Source: Aeromonas caviae (GTDB taxonomy: Bacteria; Pseudomonadota; Gammaproteobacteria; Enterobacterales; Aeromonadaceae). Taken from it: DNA of 47,211 nucleotides. Of the stretch, positions 36,449-46,300 are shown piece by piece; the stretch's first letter is position 1; each line of letters starts with the position of its first letter. Both the position numbers and the translations under genes were made by a program. Where the stretch lies: NCBI RefSeq assembly GCF_000819785.1, contig NZ_CDBK01000068.1, forward strand, positions 1-47,211. Reading direction: 5' to 3'. Under the pieces are notes generated by a model. That model was not told the DNA's origin. It saw nothing but the letters and a program-made list of their open reading frames with translations, and searched no databases.

Positions 36449-37759
36449 TTAGGCAGCGGCACCGGACTTGTTGATCACTTCGTCGAAGGCAACTTCTTTC
36501 TCGGTGACTTGCGCCTTGGACAGGATCAGATCGATGGCTTGATCTTCAATGGCCAGGTTGCGCACGCCGTTCAGCATCTGCTCGTTCTGCTGATAGTACT
36601 CGATCACTTCTTTCGGATCTTCGTAGGCAGTGGCCATGGACTCGATGATGCTGGTCACACGGGCGTCGTCAGCCTTGATCTCGTTGGTGCGGATGACGTC
36701 ACCCAGCAGCAGACCAACGCGGACACGGCGCTCGGCCTGGGCCTGGAACAGCTCGGCCGGCAGCTCGGGGGCGTTGCCGCCCTGGAAGCCACCGAAGCGC
36801 TGCAGGGCCTGCTGACGCAGGGTGTCGATTTCCTGGGCAACGGCAGCCTTCGGCAGATCGATCTGGTTGGCTTCAACCAGGCCGTTCAGTACCTGCTCTT
36901 TCACGCTGTTTTTCAGGGCCTGGGCCAGTTCGCGCTCCATGTTCTTGCGCACTTCAGCCTTCAGCTCTTCAACGCTGCCGCTCTCGATGCCGAAACGCTT
37001 GACGAACTCTTCGGTCAGCTCGGGCAGCACTTGCTCTTCAACCTTGTGCAGCTTGGAGGCAAACTTGGCAGCCTTGCCCTTCAGGGCTTCGGCGTGGTAG
37101 TCAGCCGGGAAAGTGACCTCGATGGTGAACTCGTCGCCCGCTTTCTTGCCCAGGATGGCGTCTTCGAAGCCCGGGATCATGCGGCCAGCGCCCAGTTCCA
37201 GGGTGAAGCCTTCAGCCTTGCCACCGTCGAACTCTTCACCGTCGATGGAACCGACGAAGTCCATGGTCACACGCATGCCGTTGGCGGCAGCCACAGCGGC
37301 TTCAGTCCAGGTGGCGTGCTGCTTGCGCAGGGTGTCGATCATGTTTTCCAGGTCGCTGTCCTTCACGGTGGCAACCGGCTTCTCGACCTTGATGCTCTCC
37401 AGACCGGCAACTTCGAACTCCGGATACACTTCGAAAGTGGCGGTGAATTCGAAATCCTGACCTTCTTTGATCTCTTTCGGATCCATGGTCGGGGCGCCAG
37501 CCGGGCTCAGTTTGTTCTCGATGATGGCCTTGATGAAGTTGTTCTGCATCATTTCATCGGCAACGCGGGCGTGAGCCATGGCACCGAACATCTTCTTGAT
37601 GATGGCAACCGGAGCCTTGCCAGGACGGAAACCGTCGATGCGACGGGTTTTGGCCAGGCCATTCAATTCTTTGCGCACGGCGGCGTCAACGGTAGCGGCC
37701 GGTACAGTGATGGTAAGACGGCGTTCCAGACCCTGGGTTGTCTCTACAGAAACTTGCAT
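36449..37759 (-). CDS. tig: Trigger factor
   Basis: Trigger factor is the ribosome-bound chaperone and prolyl isomerase that meets nascent chains. The 436 residues have the ribosome-docking signature [17 protein letters not shown] (about 44-60), the FKBP-like isomerase domain (about 155-240: [20 protein letters not shown]) and the long helical C-terminal chaperone domain. It heads the leftward proteostasis cluster and has a consensus promoter with a roughly 110-nt leader. Confidence 0.98.
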   Translation of the reverse strand: MQVSVETTQGLERRLTITVPAATVDAAVRKELNGLAKTRRIDGFRPGKAPVAIIKKMFGAMAHARVADEMMQNNFIKAIIENKLSPAGAPTMDPKEIKEGQDFEFTATFEVYPEFEVAGLESIKVEKPVATVKDSDLENMIDTLRKQHATWTEAAVAAANGMRVTMDFVGSIDGEEFDGGKAEGFTLELGAGRMIPGFEDAILGKKAGDEFTIEVTFPADYHAEALKGKAAKFASKLHKVEEQVLPELTEEFVKRFGIESGSVEELKAEVRKNMERELAQALKNSVKEQVLNGLVEANQIDLPKAAVAQEIDTLRQQALQRFGGFQGGNAPELPAELFQAQAERRVRVGLLLGDVIRTNEIKADDARVTSIIESMATAYEDPKEVIEYYQQNEQMLNGVRNLAIEDQAIDLILSKAQVTEKEVAFDEVINKSGAAA

Positions 37760-37804
37760 TCTTTTACCTCGTTCAACTCAGCACTGCGTGCTGACCCTTT
37801 ATTG

Positions 37805-37855
37805 CCCCCGGGCAAGCCCGGAGTCTTCCTGTTTATAAAGACAACGACTGTCTTT
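37805..37855 (-). repeat. Two hairpins in the tig leader
   Basis: CCGGGC/GCCCGG (about 37808-37821) and AAAGACA/TGTCTTT (37837-37843 and 37849-37855) lie between the predicted tig promoter and the start codon. They could affect mRNA stability or translation. Confidence 0.45.
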
Positions 37856-37878
37856 GTGATGAGAAAATATGACGCGAC

Positions 37879-37907
37879 ATTATAGCGGCGTGCAGTGGTC
37901 GCGTCGA
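37879..37907 (-). promoter_or_regulatory. tig promoter
   Basis: On the minus strand TCGACG (37907-37902) and a perfect TATAAT (37884-37879) are 17 bp apart, giving a start near 37873 and a leader of about 113 nt. The 430-bp tig-yccF spacer otherwise shows only the yccF promoter candidate. Confidence 0.65.
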
Positions 37908-38126
37908 GCCGCACATCCCCCATCCGGGGCACAGACAGCACAATTTGCGCAAGACTTTCTCCTATATGGGGAAGCCTTGCACCGAGTTCAAGCGTTCCAT
38001 CCGCAATAATTTGCACTGGCTCACTCTTTTTCACGGTAAACGGGCCATTTTGATCGCCATCCGCCGCCAATCGGGCACAAAAATGGCGTGCTGCGACCCA
38101 AATTGTCCACCTTCTCGCCTGTGCCA

Positions 38127-38155
38127 TTGCGTCCCCCGGCAGGGCTCGCTATGGT
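38127..38155 (+). promoter_or_regulatory. yccF promoter candidate
   Basis: TTGCGT (38127-38132) and TATGGT (38150-38155) are 17 bp apart, with the -10 ending 34 bp before the yccF start codon. Confidence 0.4.
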
Positions 38156-38189
38156 GACAGCCAATTTACGTGCTGCTGGAGTCACCCAC

Positions 38190-38624
38190 ATGTCCTTTTT
38201 CCGCTTCTTGTTCAATCTGCTCTGGTTCGTGCTGGGAGGCGTCTTCATGGGGCTGGCCTGGTGGCTGGCGGGGCTGCTCTGCTTCATCTCCCTCATCGGG
38301 ATCCCCTGGGGACGCGCCTGCTTCGTCATCGGCACTTTCACCTTCTTCCCGTTTGGCAAGCAGGCGGTGAGCCGCAAGAGCATGACGGGCCAGAGCGACA
38401 TCGGCACCGGTGCCCTGGGGCTGATTGGCAACATTCTCTGGTTTGTGCTCATCGGGGTCTGGCTGGCCATCGGCCACATCGCCTCGGCGCTGGCCTGTTT
38501 CGTCACCATCGTCGGCATCCCGTTCGGCATCCAGCACCTCAAGCTGGCCCTCATCAGCCTGGCCCCCATCGGCCAGATGATAGTGACCAACCACGAGGCC
38601 GAATCGGGCCGCTACATCCGCTGA
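38190..38624 (+). CDS. yccF: YccF domain inner-membrane protein
   Basis: This 144-residue membrane protein has two internal copies of the YccF domain: FNLLWFVLGGVFMGLAWWLAG, ending ISLIGIPWGRACF, and GNILWFVLIGVWLAIGHIASA, ending VTIVGIPFGIQHL. Each repeat has a W-rich helix followed by an I-G-I-P turn. Function is unknown. I start at ATG 38190 with GGAG 9 nt upstream; the open frame extends to 38088 but that part has no conserved sequence. It stands alone and ends in a strong terminator. Confidence 0.93.
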   Translation: MSFFRFLFNLLWFVLGGVFMGLAWWLAGLLCFISLIGIPWGRACFVIGTFTFFPFGKQAVSRKSMTGQSDIGTGALGLIGNILWFVLIGVWLAIGHIASALACFVTIVGIPFGIQHLKLALISLAPIGQMIVTNHEAESGRYIR

Positions 38625-38655
38625 CAGCCCATCTCAGGCTATCCTTGCGGGTGGA

Positions 38656-38685
38656 AAAAAGGGCAGACTAGGGTCTGCCCTTTTT
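38656..38685 (+). terminator. Terminator of yccF
   Basis: AAAAAGGGCAGAC and GTCTGCCCTTTTT form a 13-bp stem around a short loop, with the T-run inside the 3' arm. Confidence 0.9.
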
Positions 38686-38708
38686 CATTGCCCCATTCGA
38701 GGTCTTCC

Positions 38709-39299
38709 ATGCTGCCCAGCCATTTTTTTGCCAACCTCGCCCGTATGCGCCTCATCTACCGCTGGCCCCTGATGCGCAACATCCAGCCCGAAAACATCGC
38801 CGAGCACAGCTTGCAGGTTGCCATGGTGGCCCACGCCCTCGGCCTTATCAGCAATCGCCTGTTCGGCGCTCAGGTGGATGCAGACCGGGCCGCCGTCATG
38901 GCCCTCTACCACGACAGCAGCGAGGTGCTGACCGGGGATCTGCCCACCCCGGTCAAGTACTTCAATCCCGAAATCGCCCGCGAATACAAGAAGATTGAAC
39001 TTGCCGCCGAGCAGCGCCTGCTGGGCATGTTGCCGCCCGAGCTGGTCGAGGACTTTCGCCCCCTGCTCGACTCCGGCGCCCAGGACGAGGCCCTCACCAG
39101 CCTGGTGAAGGATGCAGACACCCTCTGCGCCTACACCAAGTGTCTGGAGGAGCTGAGCGTCGGCAACCGGGAGTTCGAGCCCGCGCGAAAGCGCCTCGAG
39201 CAGATGCTGGACGCCAGGATGAACCCCGCCATGCGCTACTTCATCGATGTCTTCGTGGGGAGTTTTTCACTGCCTCTCGATGAGTTGAATGCCCATTGA
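38709..39299 (+). CDS. yfbR: 5'-deoxynucleotidase YfbR (HD domain)
   Basis: YfbR removes the phosphate from deoxynucleoside 5'-monophosphates in the dTMP-supply and salvage network. The 196 residues carry the HD-domain residues: H in [14 protein letters not shown], the HD pair in [20 protein letters not shown], and D in [17 protein letters not shown]. These closely match E. coli YfbR. I start at ATG 38709 with GAGG 6 nt upstream; ATG 38688 lies in the yccF terminator. It converges on lolE. Confidence 0.95.
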   Translation: MLPSHFFANLARMRLIYRWPLMRNIQPENIAEHSLQVAMVAHALGLISNRLFGAQVDADRAAVMALYHDSSEVLTGDLPTPVKYFNPEIAREYKKIELAAEQRLLGMLPPELVEDFRPLLDSGAQDEALTSLVKDADTLCAYTKCLEELSVGNREFEPARKRLEQMLDARMNPAMRYFIDVFVGSFSLPLDELNAH

Positions 39300-39390
39300 T
39301 GCCATCAACACGGCACCAGGCATCATCTCCTCCTGCGTATTGCCCCGATAACCGCCACTTCGGGGGTTTCCCCACAAAAGAGTGACAATA

Positions 39391-39413
39391 AAAAGGGCCC
39401 CGCAGGGCCCTTT
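39391..39413. terminator. Bidirectional terminator between yfbR and lolE
   Basis: AAAGGGCCC (39392-39400) and GGGCCCTTT (39405-39413) pair around CGCA. On the minus strand the stem runs into TTTTATTG and ends lolE transcripts; the plus-strand side is weaker. Confidence 0.8.
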
Positions 39414-39429
39414 ATCACATCCATGGGCA

Positions 39430-40671
39430 TCAATGCCCCAGTTCCCGGGACGGCACCAGGCCGCTCGCCCGCCAGGCGGGATAGAGGGTCGCCACCAGGC
39501 TCATCAGGATGGCGGCGCCGGTCACGATGAGCAAGTCCTGCATGTGCAGCTCGGTCGGCAGGAAGTCGATGAAGTAGATGTCGGGATTGAGGAAACGGTG
39601 CCCGATCACCCCTTCGATGGCGCTCAGGATCTGGGTCAGCTTGCTGGAGAGCAGGCCGCCCAGCAGGGCGCCAAGCAAAGCCCCCGCCACCCCGTTCACC
39701 ATCCCCTGGATGACGAAGGTAAGCCGGATCTGGCCCGGGCTCGCCCCCATGGTCTTCAAGATGGCGATTTCGCTGCGCTTCTCGTTCACCGCCATCACCA
39801 GGGTGGAGACGATGTTGAAGCAGGCCACCGCCACCACCATCAGCATCACCACGTACATCACGGTGCGCACCATCTGGATGTCCTGATAGAGATAGCCCTG
39901 ACGGCTCATCCAGCTACTGATATAGACGTAGTGAGGGAATTTCTGGGCCGCCGCCACCGTAATGGACTGGGCCTTGAGCACGTCGCTCACCTTGAGGCTG
40001 AACCCCTCCACCGCGCTGCCCATGCCGGTGATGGCCTGGGCGTCCGCCAGGTGCATGAAGCCGAGCAGGCCGTCGAGCTGGCCACCGATCTCGAGCAGCC
40101 CCACCACGGTGAGCGCCTCCCGTTTCGGGTTCTTGATGCCGGCGGCATCCCCCGCCTGGGGCAGCAGCAGGGTGACGGTGTCCCCTGTCTTGACCCCCAG
40201 CTTGTCGGCGATGATCTTGCCGAGGATGACCCCGTGTTCACCCGCCTGCAGCTCGCGAAGACCCCGACCCGTCATGAAGTTGCCCGCATCGGAGAGATTG
40301 GCTTCCAGCTCCGGCAGCACCGCACGCAGCTGGACCCCCTTGAGGGCGGAGCCGTGCTCCAGCAGGCCGTCCAGGCGAATGACGGGGGCAGCCGCCTCCA
40401 CCCCGGGCTGGGCCAGCAGGTAGTCCCTGAGCCGCGGCCAGTCAGGCAGCGGCGCTTCCATGCCGATGAGCTCGCCGTGGGGGACCACGGAGAGCACCCG
40501 GTTCTTGAGCTCCCGCTCGAACCCGTTCATGGCGGAGAGGCCAAGAATGAGGGCCATCACCCCGAGGGCGATCCCGATGAGGGAGGAGGCAGAAATGAAG
40601 GCGATGAAGCCGTTGCGGCGGCGGGAGCGGCTGTAACGCAGGCCCAGGAACAGGGGCAGCGGCTTGAACAT
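39430..40671 (-). CDS. lolE: Lipoprotein-releasing system transmembrane subunit LolE
   Basis: LolE is one of the two membrane subunits of the LolCDE ABC transporter, which extracts lipoproteins from the inner membrane for LolA. The 413 residues have a first helix after RRNGFIAFISASSLIGIALGVMALILGLSAMNGFE, a large periplasmic domain (about 55-260) and three C-terminal helices ending YPAWRASGLVPSRELGH. Its ATG overlaps the lolD stop by one base (TGATG). It could be named LolC or LolE by sequence alone. Its position after lolD, with a LolC-like gene before lolD, supports LolE. Confidence 0.93.
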   Translation of the reverse strand: MFKPLPLFLGLRYSRSRRRNGFIAFISASSLIGIALGVMALILGLSAMNGFERELKNRVLSVVPHGELIGMEAPLPDWPRLRDYLLAQPGVEAAAPVIRLDGLLEHGSALKGVQLRAVLPELEANLSDAGNFMTGRGLRELQAGEHGVILGKIIADKLGVKTGDTVTLLLPQAGDAAGIKNPKREALTVVGLLEIGGQLDGLLGFMHLADAQAITGMGSAVEGFSLKVSDVLKAQSITVAAAQKFPHYVYISSWMSRQGYLYQDIQMVRTVMYVVMLMVVAVACFNIVSTLVMAVNEKRSEIAILKTMGASPGQIRLTFVIQGMVNGVAGALLGALLGGLLSSKLTQILSAIEGVIGHRFLNPDIYFIDFLPTELHMQDLLIVTGAAILMSLVATLYPAWRASGLVPSRELGH

Positions 40672-41417
40672 CAGGCGACCTCCGCCATGATGCCGCTCAC
40701 CAGGGTGACCCGGCGGTGGAGCTTGGCGGCCAGGCTCAAGTCATGGGTCACCACCACGAACGCGGTGCCAAGCTCGCGGTTGAGCTCGCACAAGAGCTCA
40801 TAGACGGCGGTGGCGCTGGCATGATCCAGGTTGCCGGTGGGCTCGTCCGCCAGCACCAGGCTGGGTTCGTTGACCAGGGCACGGGCGATGGCCACCCGCT
40901 GGCGCTCACCACCGGAGAGCTCGGACGGTCTGTGGTTGAGACGGTGGGAGAGCCCCACCCGCCCCAGCATCTTGCTCGCCTTCTCGGTGGCGCTGGCCAC
41001 CGACTCACCGGCGATCAGCAGCGGCATGGCCGCATTTTCCAGCGCGCTGAATTCCGAGAGCAGGTGGTGGAACTGGTAAACGAAACCCAGCTCCTGGTTG
41101 CGAAACCTCGCCTGGGTGCGGCTGTCCCAGCCATGGATGTCCTGCCCCTTGAACAGCACGGCGCCGCTGGAGGGGTTGTCCAGCGCCCCCATCAGGTGCA
41201 GCAGGGTGGTCTTGCCGGAGCCCGAGCTCCCCACCACCGCCAGCATCTCCCCGGGGGCGACGTCCAGCTCGATCCCCTTGAGTACCTGGGTCTCCAGATT
41301 GCCCTCTTTGTAGACATGGTTGAGGGCCTGGCAGCGCAGCAGCGGCTCGCAGGAGACGGATTGATTCATAACGGGGGCTCCACTTGCACCAGTAACAACA
41401 GAAGATGAATTATTCAT
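40671..41417 (-). CDS. lolD: Lipoprotein-releasing system ATPase LolD
   Basis: LolD powers lipoprotein release by LolCE. Walker A is GSSGSGKTT, the LolD-specific Q-loop region is [17 protein letters not shown], the signature is [15 protein letters not shown], Walker B is [12 protein letters not shown] and the switch is [10 protein letters not shown] start at ATG 41417, which overlaps the lolC stop by 8 bp (ATGAATAA) and gives 248 residues. ATG 41369 (MNQSVSCEP) has a better GGAG site and gives 232 residues, close to the E. coli 233, so it is an equally likely start. It lies between lolC and lolE. Confidence 0.95.
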   Translation of the reverse strand: MNNSSSVVTGASGAPVMNQSVSCEPLLRCQALNHVYKEGNLETQVLKGIELDVAPGEMLAVVGSSGSGKTTLLHLMGALDNPSSGAVLFKGQDIHGWDSRTQARFRNQELGFVYQFHHLLSEFSALENAAMPLLIAGESVASATEKASKMLGRVGLSHRLNHRPSELSGGERQRVAIARALVNEPSLVLADEPTGNLDHASATAVYELLCELNRELGTAFVVVTHDLSLAAKLHRRVTLVSGIMAEVA

Positions 41418-42645
41418 AACGCAGCGCCTCCGCCGGTTTGACCCGGGCCGCGCGGGAGGCCGGGTAGAGGGTGGCACTGAAGCTCAGCAGCACGGCACCC
41501 AGCAGGATGGTCATGACCTGGGCCGGTTCGACGATGACCGGCAGACCGCTGCCCCCCGCCGCCATATAGAGGTTGAGCCCAAGGGCATTGAGCAGAGGAT
41601 TGAGGCCGAAACAGAGCGCCAGCCCCGCCAGCCCTCCGAACAGGGCGCCGATGACGCCGCTCGACGCCCCCAGCACCATGAAGATCTTGACGATGCCGGA
41701 TTCGCTCATGCCCATGGTACGCAGGATGGCCACCTCCCCTTCCTTGTCGGTGACCACCATCACCAGGGCGGAGAGGATGTTGAAGGTGGCGACCGCGATG
41801 ATCAGCACCAGCATCAGCCCCATCATCCGTTTTTCCATGGCCACCGCCTGGAACAGCTCGCCGCGCTCGCGGCGCCAGTCCTGCCACTCCAGCCCATCCG
41901 GCAACGTGGTCTTCACCACCTCGTCGGCGGCGAAGGGATCGTCCAGCCAGAGGCGGATGCCGCCCACCTTGTCTGCGGGCAGGCGCAGCATGCGCTGGGC
42001 ATCCCCGAGGGCAATCAGGGCCACCTGGCTGTCCACGTCGGCGCCGACCCCGAAGATGCCGGAGACGGTGAAAAGACGCTGGGCCGGCACTCGGCCAAAG
42101 GGGGTAAAGCGGGTACCTTCGGTCAGGATGAGACGCACCTGGTCGCCGATGGAGACCTTGAGGCGGCTGGCCACCCCCTGCCCCAGCACGATGTGGTATT
42201 CACCGGCCTGCAGGCTGTCAAGGCGCCCTCCCAGCATCTGGGCGTGCAGGATGTCATCCTTGGGCCAGCGGGCGGGATCGATCCCCTGCACGCTCACGCC
42301 GGTGAGCTGACCCGGGCTTTGCAGCATGCCTTCGCTGTCGAGCATGGGGGCCGTGGCTACCACGTGGGGCAAGCGGGCCAGATCGGGCAGACCTTCGGGC
42401 TCGGCCTCGATGCGTCCGGCCTGATTGGTCACCACCACATGGGGGATCACCCCGAGGATGCGCCCCTTGAGCTGGCCTTCGAACCCGTTCATCACCGAGA
42501 TCACCACCATCAGGGCGGCGACCCCGATGGCGATGCCAAAGGTGGAGAACAGGGAGATAAAGGAGACGAAGCGGTTACTGCGTCGCGAGCCTGCATAACG
42601 CAGGCCGATGGCCAGCGACAGTGGCTGAAAAAGTCCAGTCTTCAA
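41410..42645 (-). CDS. lolC: Lipoprotein-releasing system transmembrane subunit LolC
   Basis: LolC is the membrane subunit that recruits LolA to LolCDE. The 411 residues have the N-terminal [22 protein letters not shown], first helix [33 protein letters not shown], a large periplasmic domain with the WLDDPF and [16 protein letters not shown] segments also seen in E. coli LolC, and a C-terminus ending PAEALRYE. The only available start is TTG 42645, since a stop lies three codons upstream, and it has a weak ribosome site. It is first in lolC-lolD-lolE. Confidence 0.94.
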   Translation of the reverse strand: MKTGLFQPLSLAIGLRYAGSRRSNRFVSFISLFSTFGIAIGVAALMVVISVMNGFEGQLKGRILGVIPHVVVTNQAGRIEAEPEGLPDLARLPHVVATAPMLDSEGMLQSPGQLTGVSVQGIDPARWPKDDILHAQMLGGRLDSLQAGEYHIVLGQGVASRLKVSIGDQVRLILTEGTRFTPFGRVPAQRLFTVSGIFGVGADVDSQVALIALGDAQRMLRLPADKVGGIRLWLDDPFAADEVVKTTLPDGLEWQDWRRERGELFQAVAMEKRMMGLMLVLIIAVATFNILSALVMVVTDKEGEVAILRTMGMSESGIVKIFMVLGASSGVIGALFGGLAGLALCFGLNPLLNALGLNLYMAAGGSGLPVIVEPAQVMTILLGAVLLSFSATLYPASRAARVKPAEALRYE

Positions 42646-42656
42646 GGATATCTACA

Positions 42657-42686
42657 TTGCCAACAAAATAAGATACCGGATAATAA
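42657..42686 (+). promoter_or_regulatory. Promoter candidate for the PilZ-like gene
   Basis: TTGCCA (42657-42662) and TAATAA (42681-42686) are 18 bp apart in the AT-rich 76-bp spacer divergent from lolC. Confidence 0.4.
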
Positions 42687-42721
42687 AGGGAAACCGTCTA
42701 TGACAACAAGGGATAGCCTCC

Positions 42722-43297
42722 ATGCAGGAACAGTTCTTCAGTGTCACCCATGCCACACCGGTCAATGTGATCCCCATGCCCGGTGACTTTCATCTGCCCT
42801 CGCTGGAAGCCCTGGAGGCCGAGTTGCCCGAGCCGTTTCGCATCGCCTCCGCCATTACCTCCATCGACATGGTGACCAGCCGCCTGATCCGCAATCAGAA
42901 CGATTCGATGCACGATCTGGTGGAGATCATCAACCAGCAGTCGCGCAAGATCGACATGATCATGGGCTATGTGCTGTCGGTACAGGATCACCCGGAACAT
43001 CGCTTTCACACTCTGCGCTTTGGTGCTGGCCAGCTGACCTATCTGCATCCCCATCAGGGCCACGGCGAGGTGCCACACCTGCACCAGATAGTGCGGCTCA
43101 AGATCTTCCTGCGGGAAGAGGCCTCCGCCGTCTACTGCTACGGCGAGGTCGTGCAGCGGGACGCTGGAGAGCACGGCACCCACGTGATGCTCGACTACGT
43201 GCGCATCCGCGAGGATGACCGGGAGCTGCTGGTGCGCGCCAGCCTGCATGTGCAGTCGAAACAGCTCAAGCTGCGTGCCCAGGAACGTCAGCGCTAA
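42722..43297 (+). CDS. PilZ-like protein upstream of mfd
   Basis: This 191-residue soluble protein resembles the PilZ-fold proteins found beside mfd in Vibrio and related bacteria. The N-terminal part is mostly helical (EIINQQSRKIDMIMGYVLS). The C-terminal part (about 95-180) is a beta-barrel-like stretch: LRFGAGQLTYL, VRLKIFLREEASAVYCYGEVV, GTHVMLDYVRI. I do not see the c-di-GMP motifs RxxxR or (D/N)xSxxG at the expected places, so it is probably a degenerate PilZ that does not bind c-di-GMP in the classical way. The start has AAGGGA 8 nt upstream. It ends 42 bp before mfd. The family call rests on weak similarity and context. Confidence 0.65.
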   Translation: MQEQFFSVTHATPVNVIPMPGDFHLPSLEALEAELPEPFRIASAITSIDMVTSRLIRNQNDSMHDLVEIINQQSRKIDMIMGYVLSVQDHPEHRFHTLRFGAGQLTYLHPHQGHGEVPHLHQIVRLKIFLREEASAVYCYGEVVQRDAGEHGTHVMLDYVRIREDDRELLVRASLHVQSKQLKLRAQERQR

Positions 43298-43339
43298 CCC
43301 AGGTCCATGTCAAAAGAACGCCAACAGTAAAAGACTCCG

Positions 43340-46300
43340 ATGATGCCAATGACCCTCCCCGCCTTGCCCGCCAAAGCGGGCCAGAAGACAACGTTCGGCC
43401 AGCTGGTCGGCAGCAGCCTGGCGCTGGTTGCCGCCCGCCTCACCCGGGAAGCCCGAAGACCCGTCCTGCTGGTCACCGCCGATACCCCGAGCGCCCTGCG
43501 CCTTGAACAGGAACTGGGGTTCCTGCTGGCGGATCAGGATTGCCCGGTGCTGCTGTTCCCGGACTGGGAGACCCTGCCCTACGACAGCTTCTCTCCCCAC
43601 CAGGACATCATCTCCCAGCGCCTCGAGACCCTCTACCAGTTGCCGCAGATGCGCCACGGCGTGCTCATCGTGCCCATCTCCACCCTGATGCTGCGCACGG
43701 CGCCCCAGGCTTATCTCGACAAATACAGCCTGATGGTCACAAGCGGCCAGCGCCTCAACCTGCAGCAGCTGCGCGGGCGTCTGGCGGAGGCGGGCTACGT
43801 GGCGGTGGAACAGGTGCTGGAGCACGGCGAATTCGCCGCCCGCGGCTCCCTGCTGGATCTCTTCCCCATGGGGAGCAGCCGCCCCTATCGCATTGATTTT
43901 TTTGACGACGAGGTGGACTCCATCCGCCCGTTCGACCCCGAGACCCAGCGCTCCAGCGAGCCGGTGAAGTCGGTGAGCCTCCTGCCCGCCCGGGAATTTC
44001 CCACCGACGAGGGGGCCATCGAGCTGTTTCGTGGCCAGTATCGCGAACAGTTCGAGATCTCCCGGGCCGAGGGCTCCGTCTATCAGGAGGTGAGCAAGGG
44101 GCGCTGGCCCGCCGGCATCGAATACTACCTGCCGCTCTTCTTCAACCAGACCGCCAGTCTGTTTGACTACCTGCCAGGCAACACCCTGCTGCTCACCGTG
44201 GGGGAGATCTACCCCGCGGCCCAGCGCTTCTGGAACGACATCGGCCAGCGCTATGAAGACAGGCGCTGGGACAACACCCGTCCCCTGCTGCCGCCCCAGC
44301 AGATCTATCTGCCGGTGGAGCAGCTCTTCGCCGCCCTCGGGGACTATGGCGCCGTGCGTCTGCAGGAGGCGACCGTTGACGGCGGAGCGGGTCAGCAGGA
44401 TCTGCCCCTCGCCCCCCTGCCGGATCTGCAGCTCGACCACAGCAAGGAGCAACCCCTGCTGGCCCTTGACGGCTTCCTGCAAGGCTTTGCCGGGCGCACC
44501 CTGTTTGCGGTGGAGTCCGAGGGGCGGCGCGAGGGGCTCGGGGATCTGCTGGCGCGGATCAACCTGCAACCCCGGGAGTTTGCCTCCCTCGACGCCTTCC
44601 TCTCGAGCGATGCGCGCCACGGGCTGCTGGTCTGCCCCCTGGAGCGGGGCTTCCTGCTGCAAGAGCCCGGCCAGACGCCCCTTGCCCTCATCACCGAAGC
44701 CGAGCTGCTCGGCGGCAAGATCCGCAGCAAGCGCCAGCGGGACAAGAGCAAGAACTTAAGCTCCGATGCGGTGATCCGCAACCTGGGCGAGCTGACCCAG
44801 GGCCAGCCGGTGGTGCACCTGGATCACGGGGTCGGTCGCTACCTGGGGCTCGAGACCATAGACGCAGGCGGCCTGCCCACCGAGTTTCTGACCCTGGAAT
44901 ACGCCGGCGGCGACAAGCTGTTCGTGCCGGTCACCAGTTTGCACCTGATCAGCCGCTACACCGGCTCCGACAACCCGCCCAGCCACAAGCTCGGCGGCGA
45001 GGCCTGGGTCAAGGCGCGGCGCAAGGCGGCCGAGAAGGTGCGGGACGTGGCGGCCGAGCTGCTGGATGTCTATGCCATGCGGGCAGCCCGCCACGGCTTT
45101 GCCTTCAAACACGACCGGGAGGCCTATCGCCAGTTTGCCGCGAGCTTCCCGTTCGAGGAGACCGAGGATCAGCTCAATGCCATCAACGCTGTGCTCGGCG
45201 ACATGTGCCAGGCCAAGAGCATGGACCGCCTGGTGTGCGGCGACGTGGGCTTTGGCAAGACCGAAGTGGCGATGCGGGCGGCCTTTGTGGCCGTGCACGG
45301 CGGCAAGCAGGTGGCCGTGCTGGTGCCCACCACCCTCCTGGCCCAGCAGCACTACGACAACTTCCGCGACCGATTCGCCAACTGGCCGGTGCGGGTGGAG
45401 GTGCTGAGCCGCTTCCGCTCCGCCAAGGAGCAGAGCGCCGTGATGAAGGAGATGGCCGAGGGCAAGGTGGACATCATCATCGGCACCCACAAGCTGCTCG
45501 GCGCCGAGCTCACCTTCAAGGATCTGGGCCTGCTCATCGTCGACGAGGAGCACCGCTTCGGGGTGCGCCAGAAGGAGAAGATCAAGGCGCTGCGCGCCGA
45601 CGTGGATATCCTCACCCTCACCGCGACCCCCATTCCCCGCACCCTCAACATGGCCATGTCCGGCATGCGGGATCTCTCCATCATCGCCACCCCGCCCGCC
45701 AAGCGGCTCGCCATCAAGACCTTCGTGCGCCAGCACGAACCTGCGGTGGTGCGCGAGGCGGTACTGCGGGAATTGAAGCGCGGCGGCCAGGTCTACTACC
45801 TGCACAACGATGTGGAGAGCATCGAGAAGTGCGCCGCCGATCTTGCCGAGCTGGTGCCGGAGGCGCGCATCGGCATCGCCCACGGCCAGATGCGCGAGCG
45901 GGAGCTCGAGCGGGTGATGTCGGACTTCTACCACCAGCGCTTCAACCTGCTGGTGTGCACCACCATCATCGAGACCGGCATCGACGTGCCGAGCGCCAAC
46001 ACCATCATCATGGACCGGGCGGATCACCTTGGCCTGGCCCAGCTGCACCAGCTGCGGGGCCGGGTCGGTCGCTCCCACCACCAGGCCTATGCCTACCTGC
46101 TCACCCCCCATCCCAAGCTGATGACCAAGGATGCGGCCAAGCGGCTGGAGGCCATCGCGTCCCTCGAAGATCTCGGCGCCGGCTTTGCGCTCGCCACCCA
46201 CGATCTGGAGATCCGGGGCGCGGGCGAGCTGCTGGGCGACGATCAGAGCGGCCAGATCGAATCGGTGGGCTTCACCCTCTATATGGAGATGCTGGAGCAA

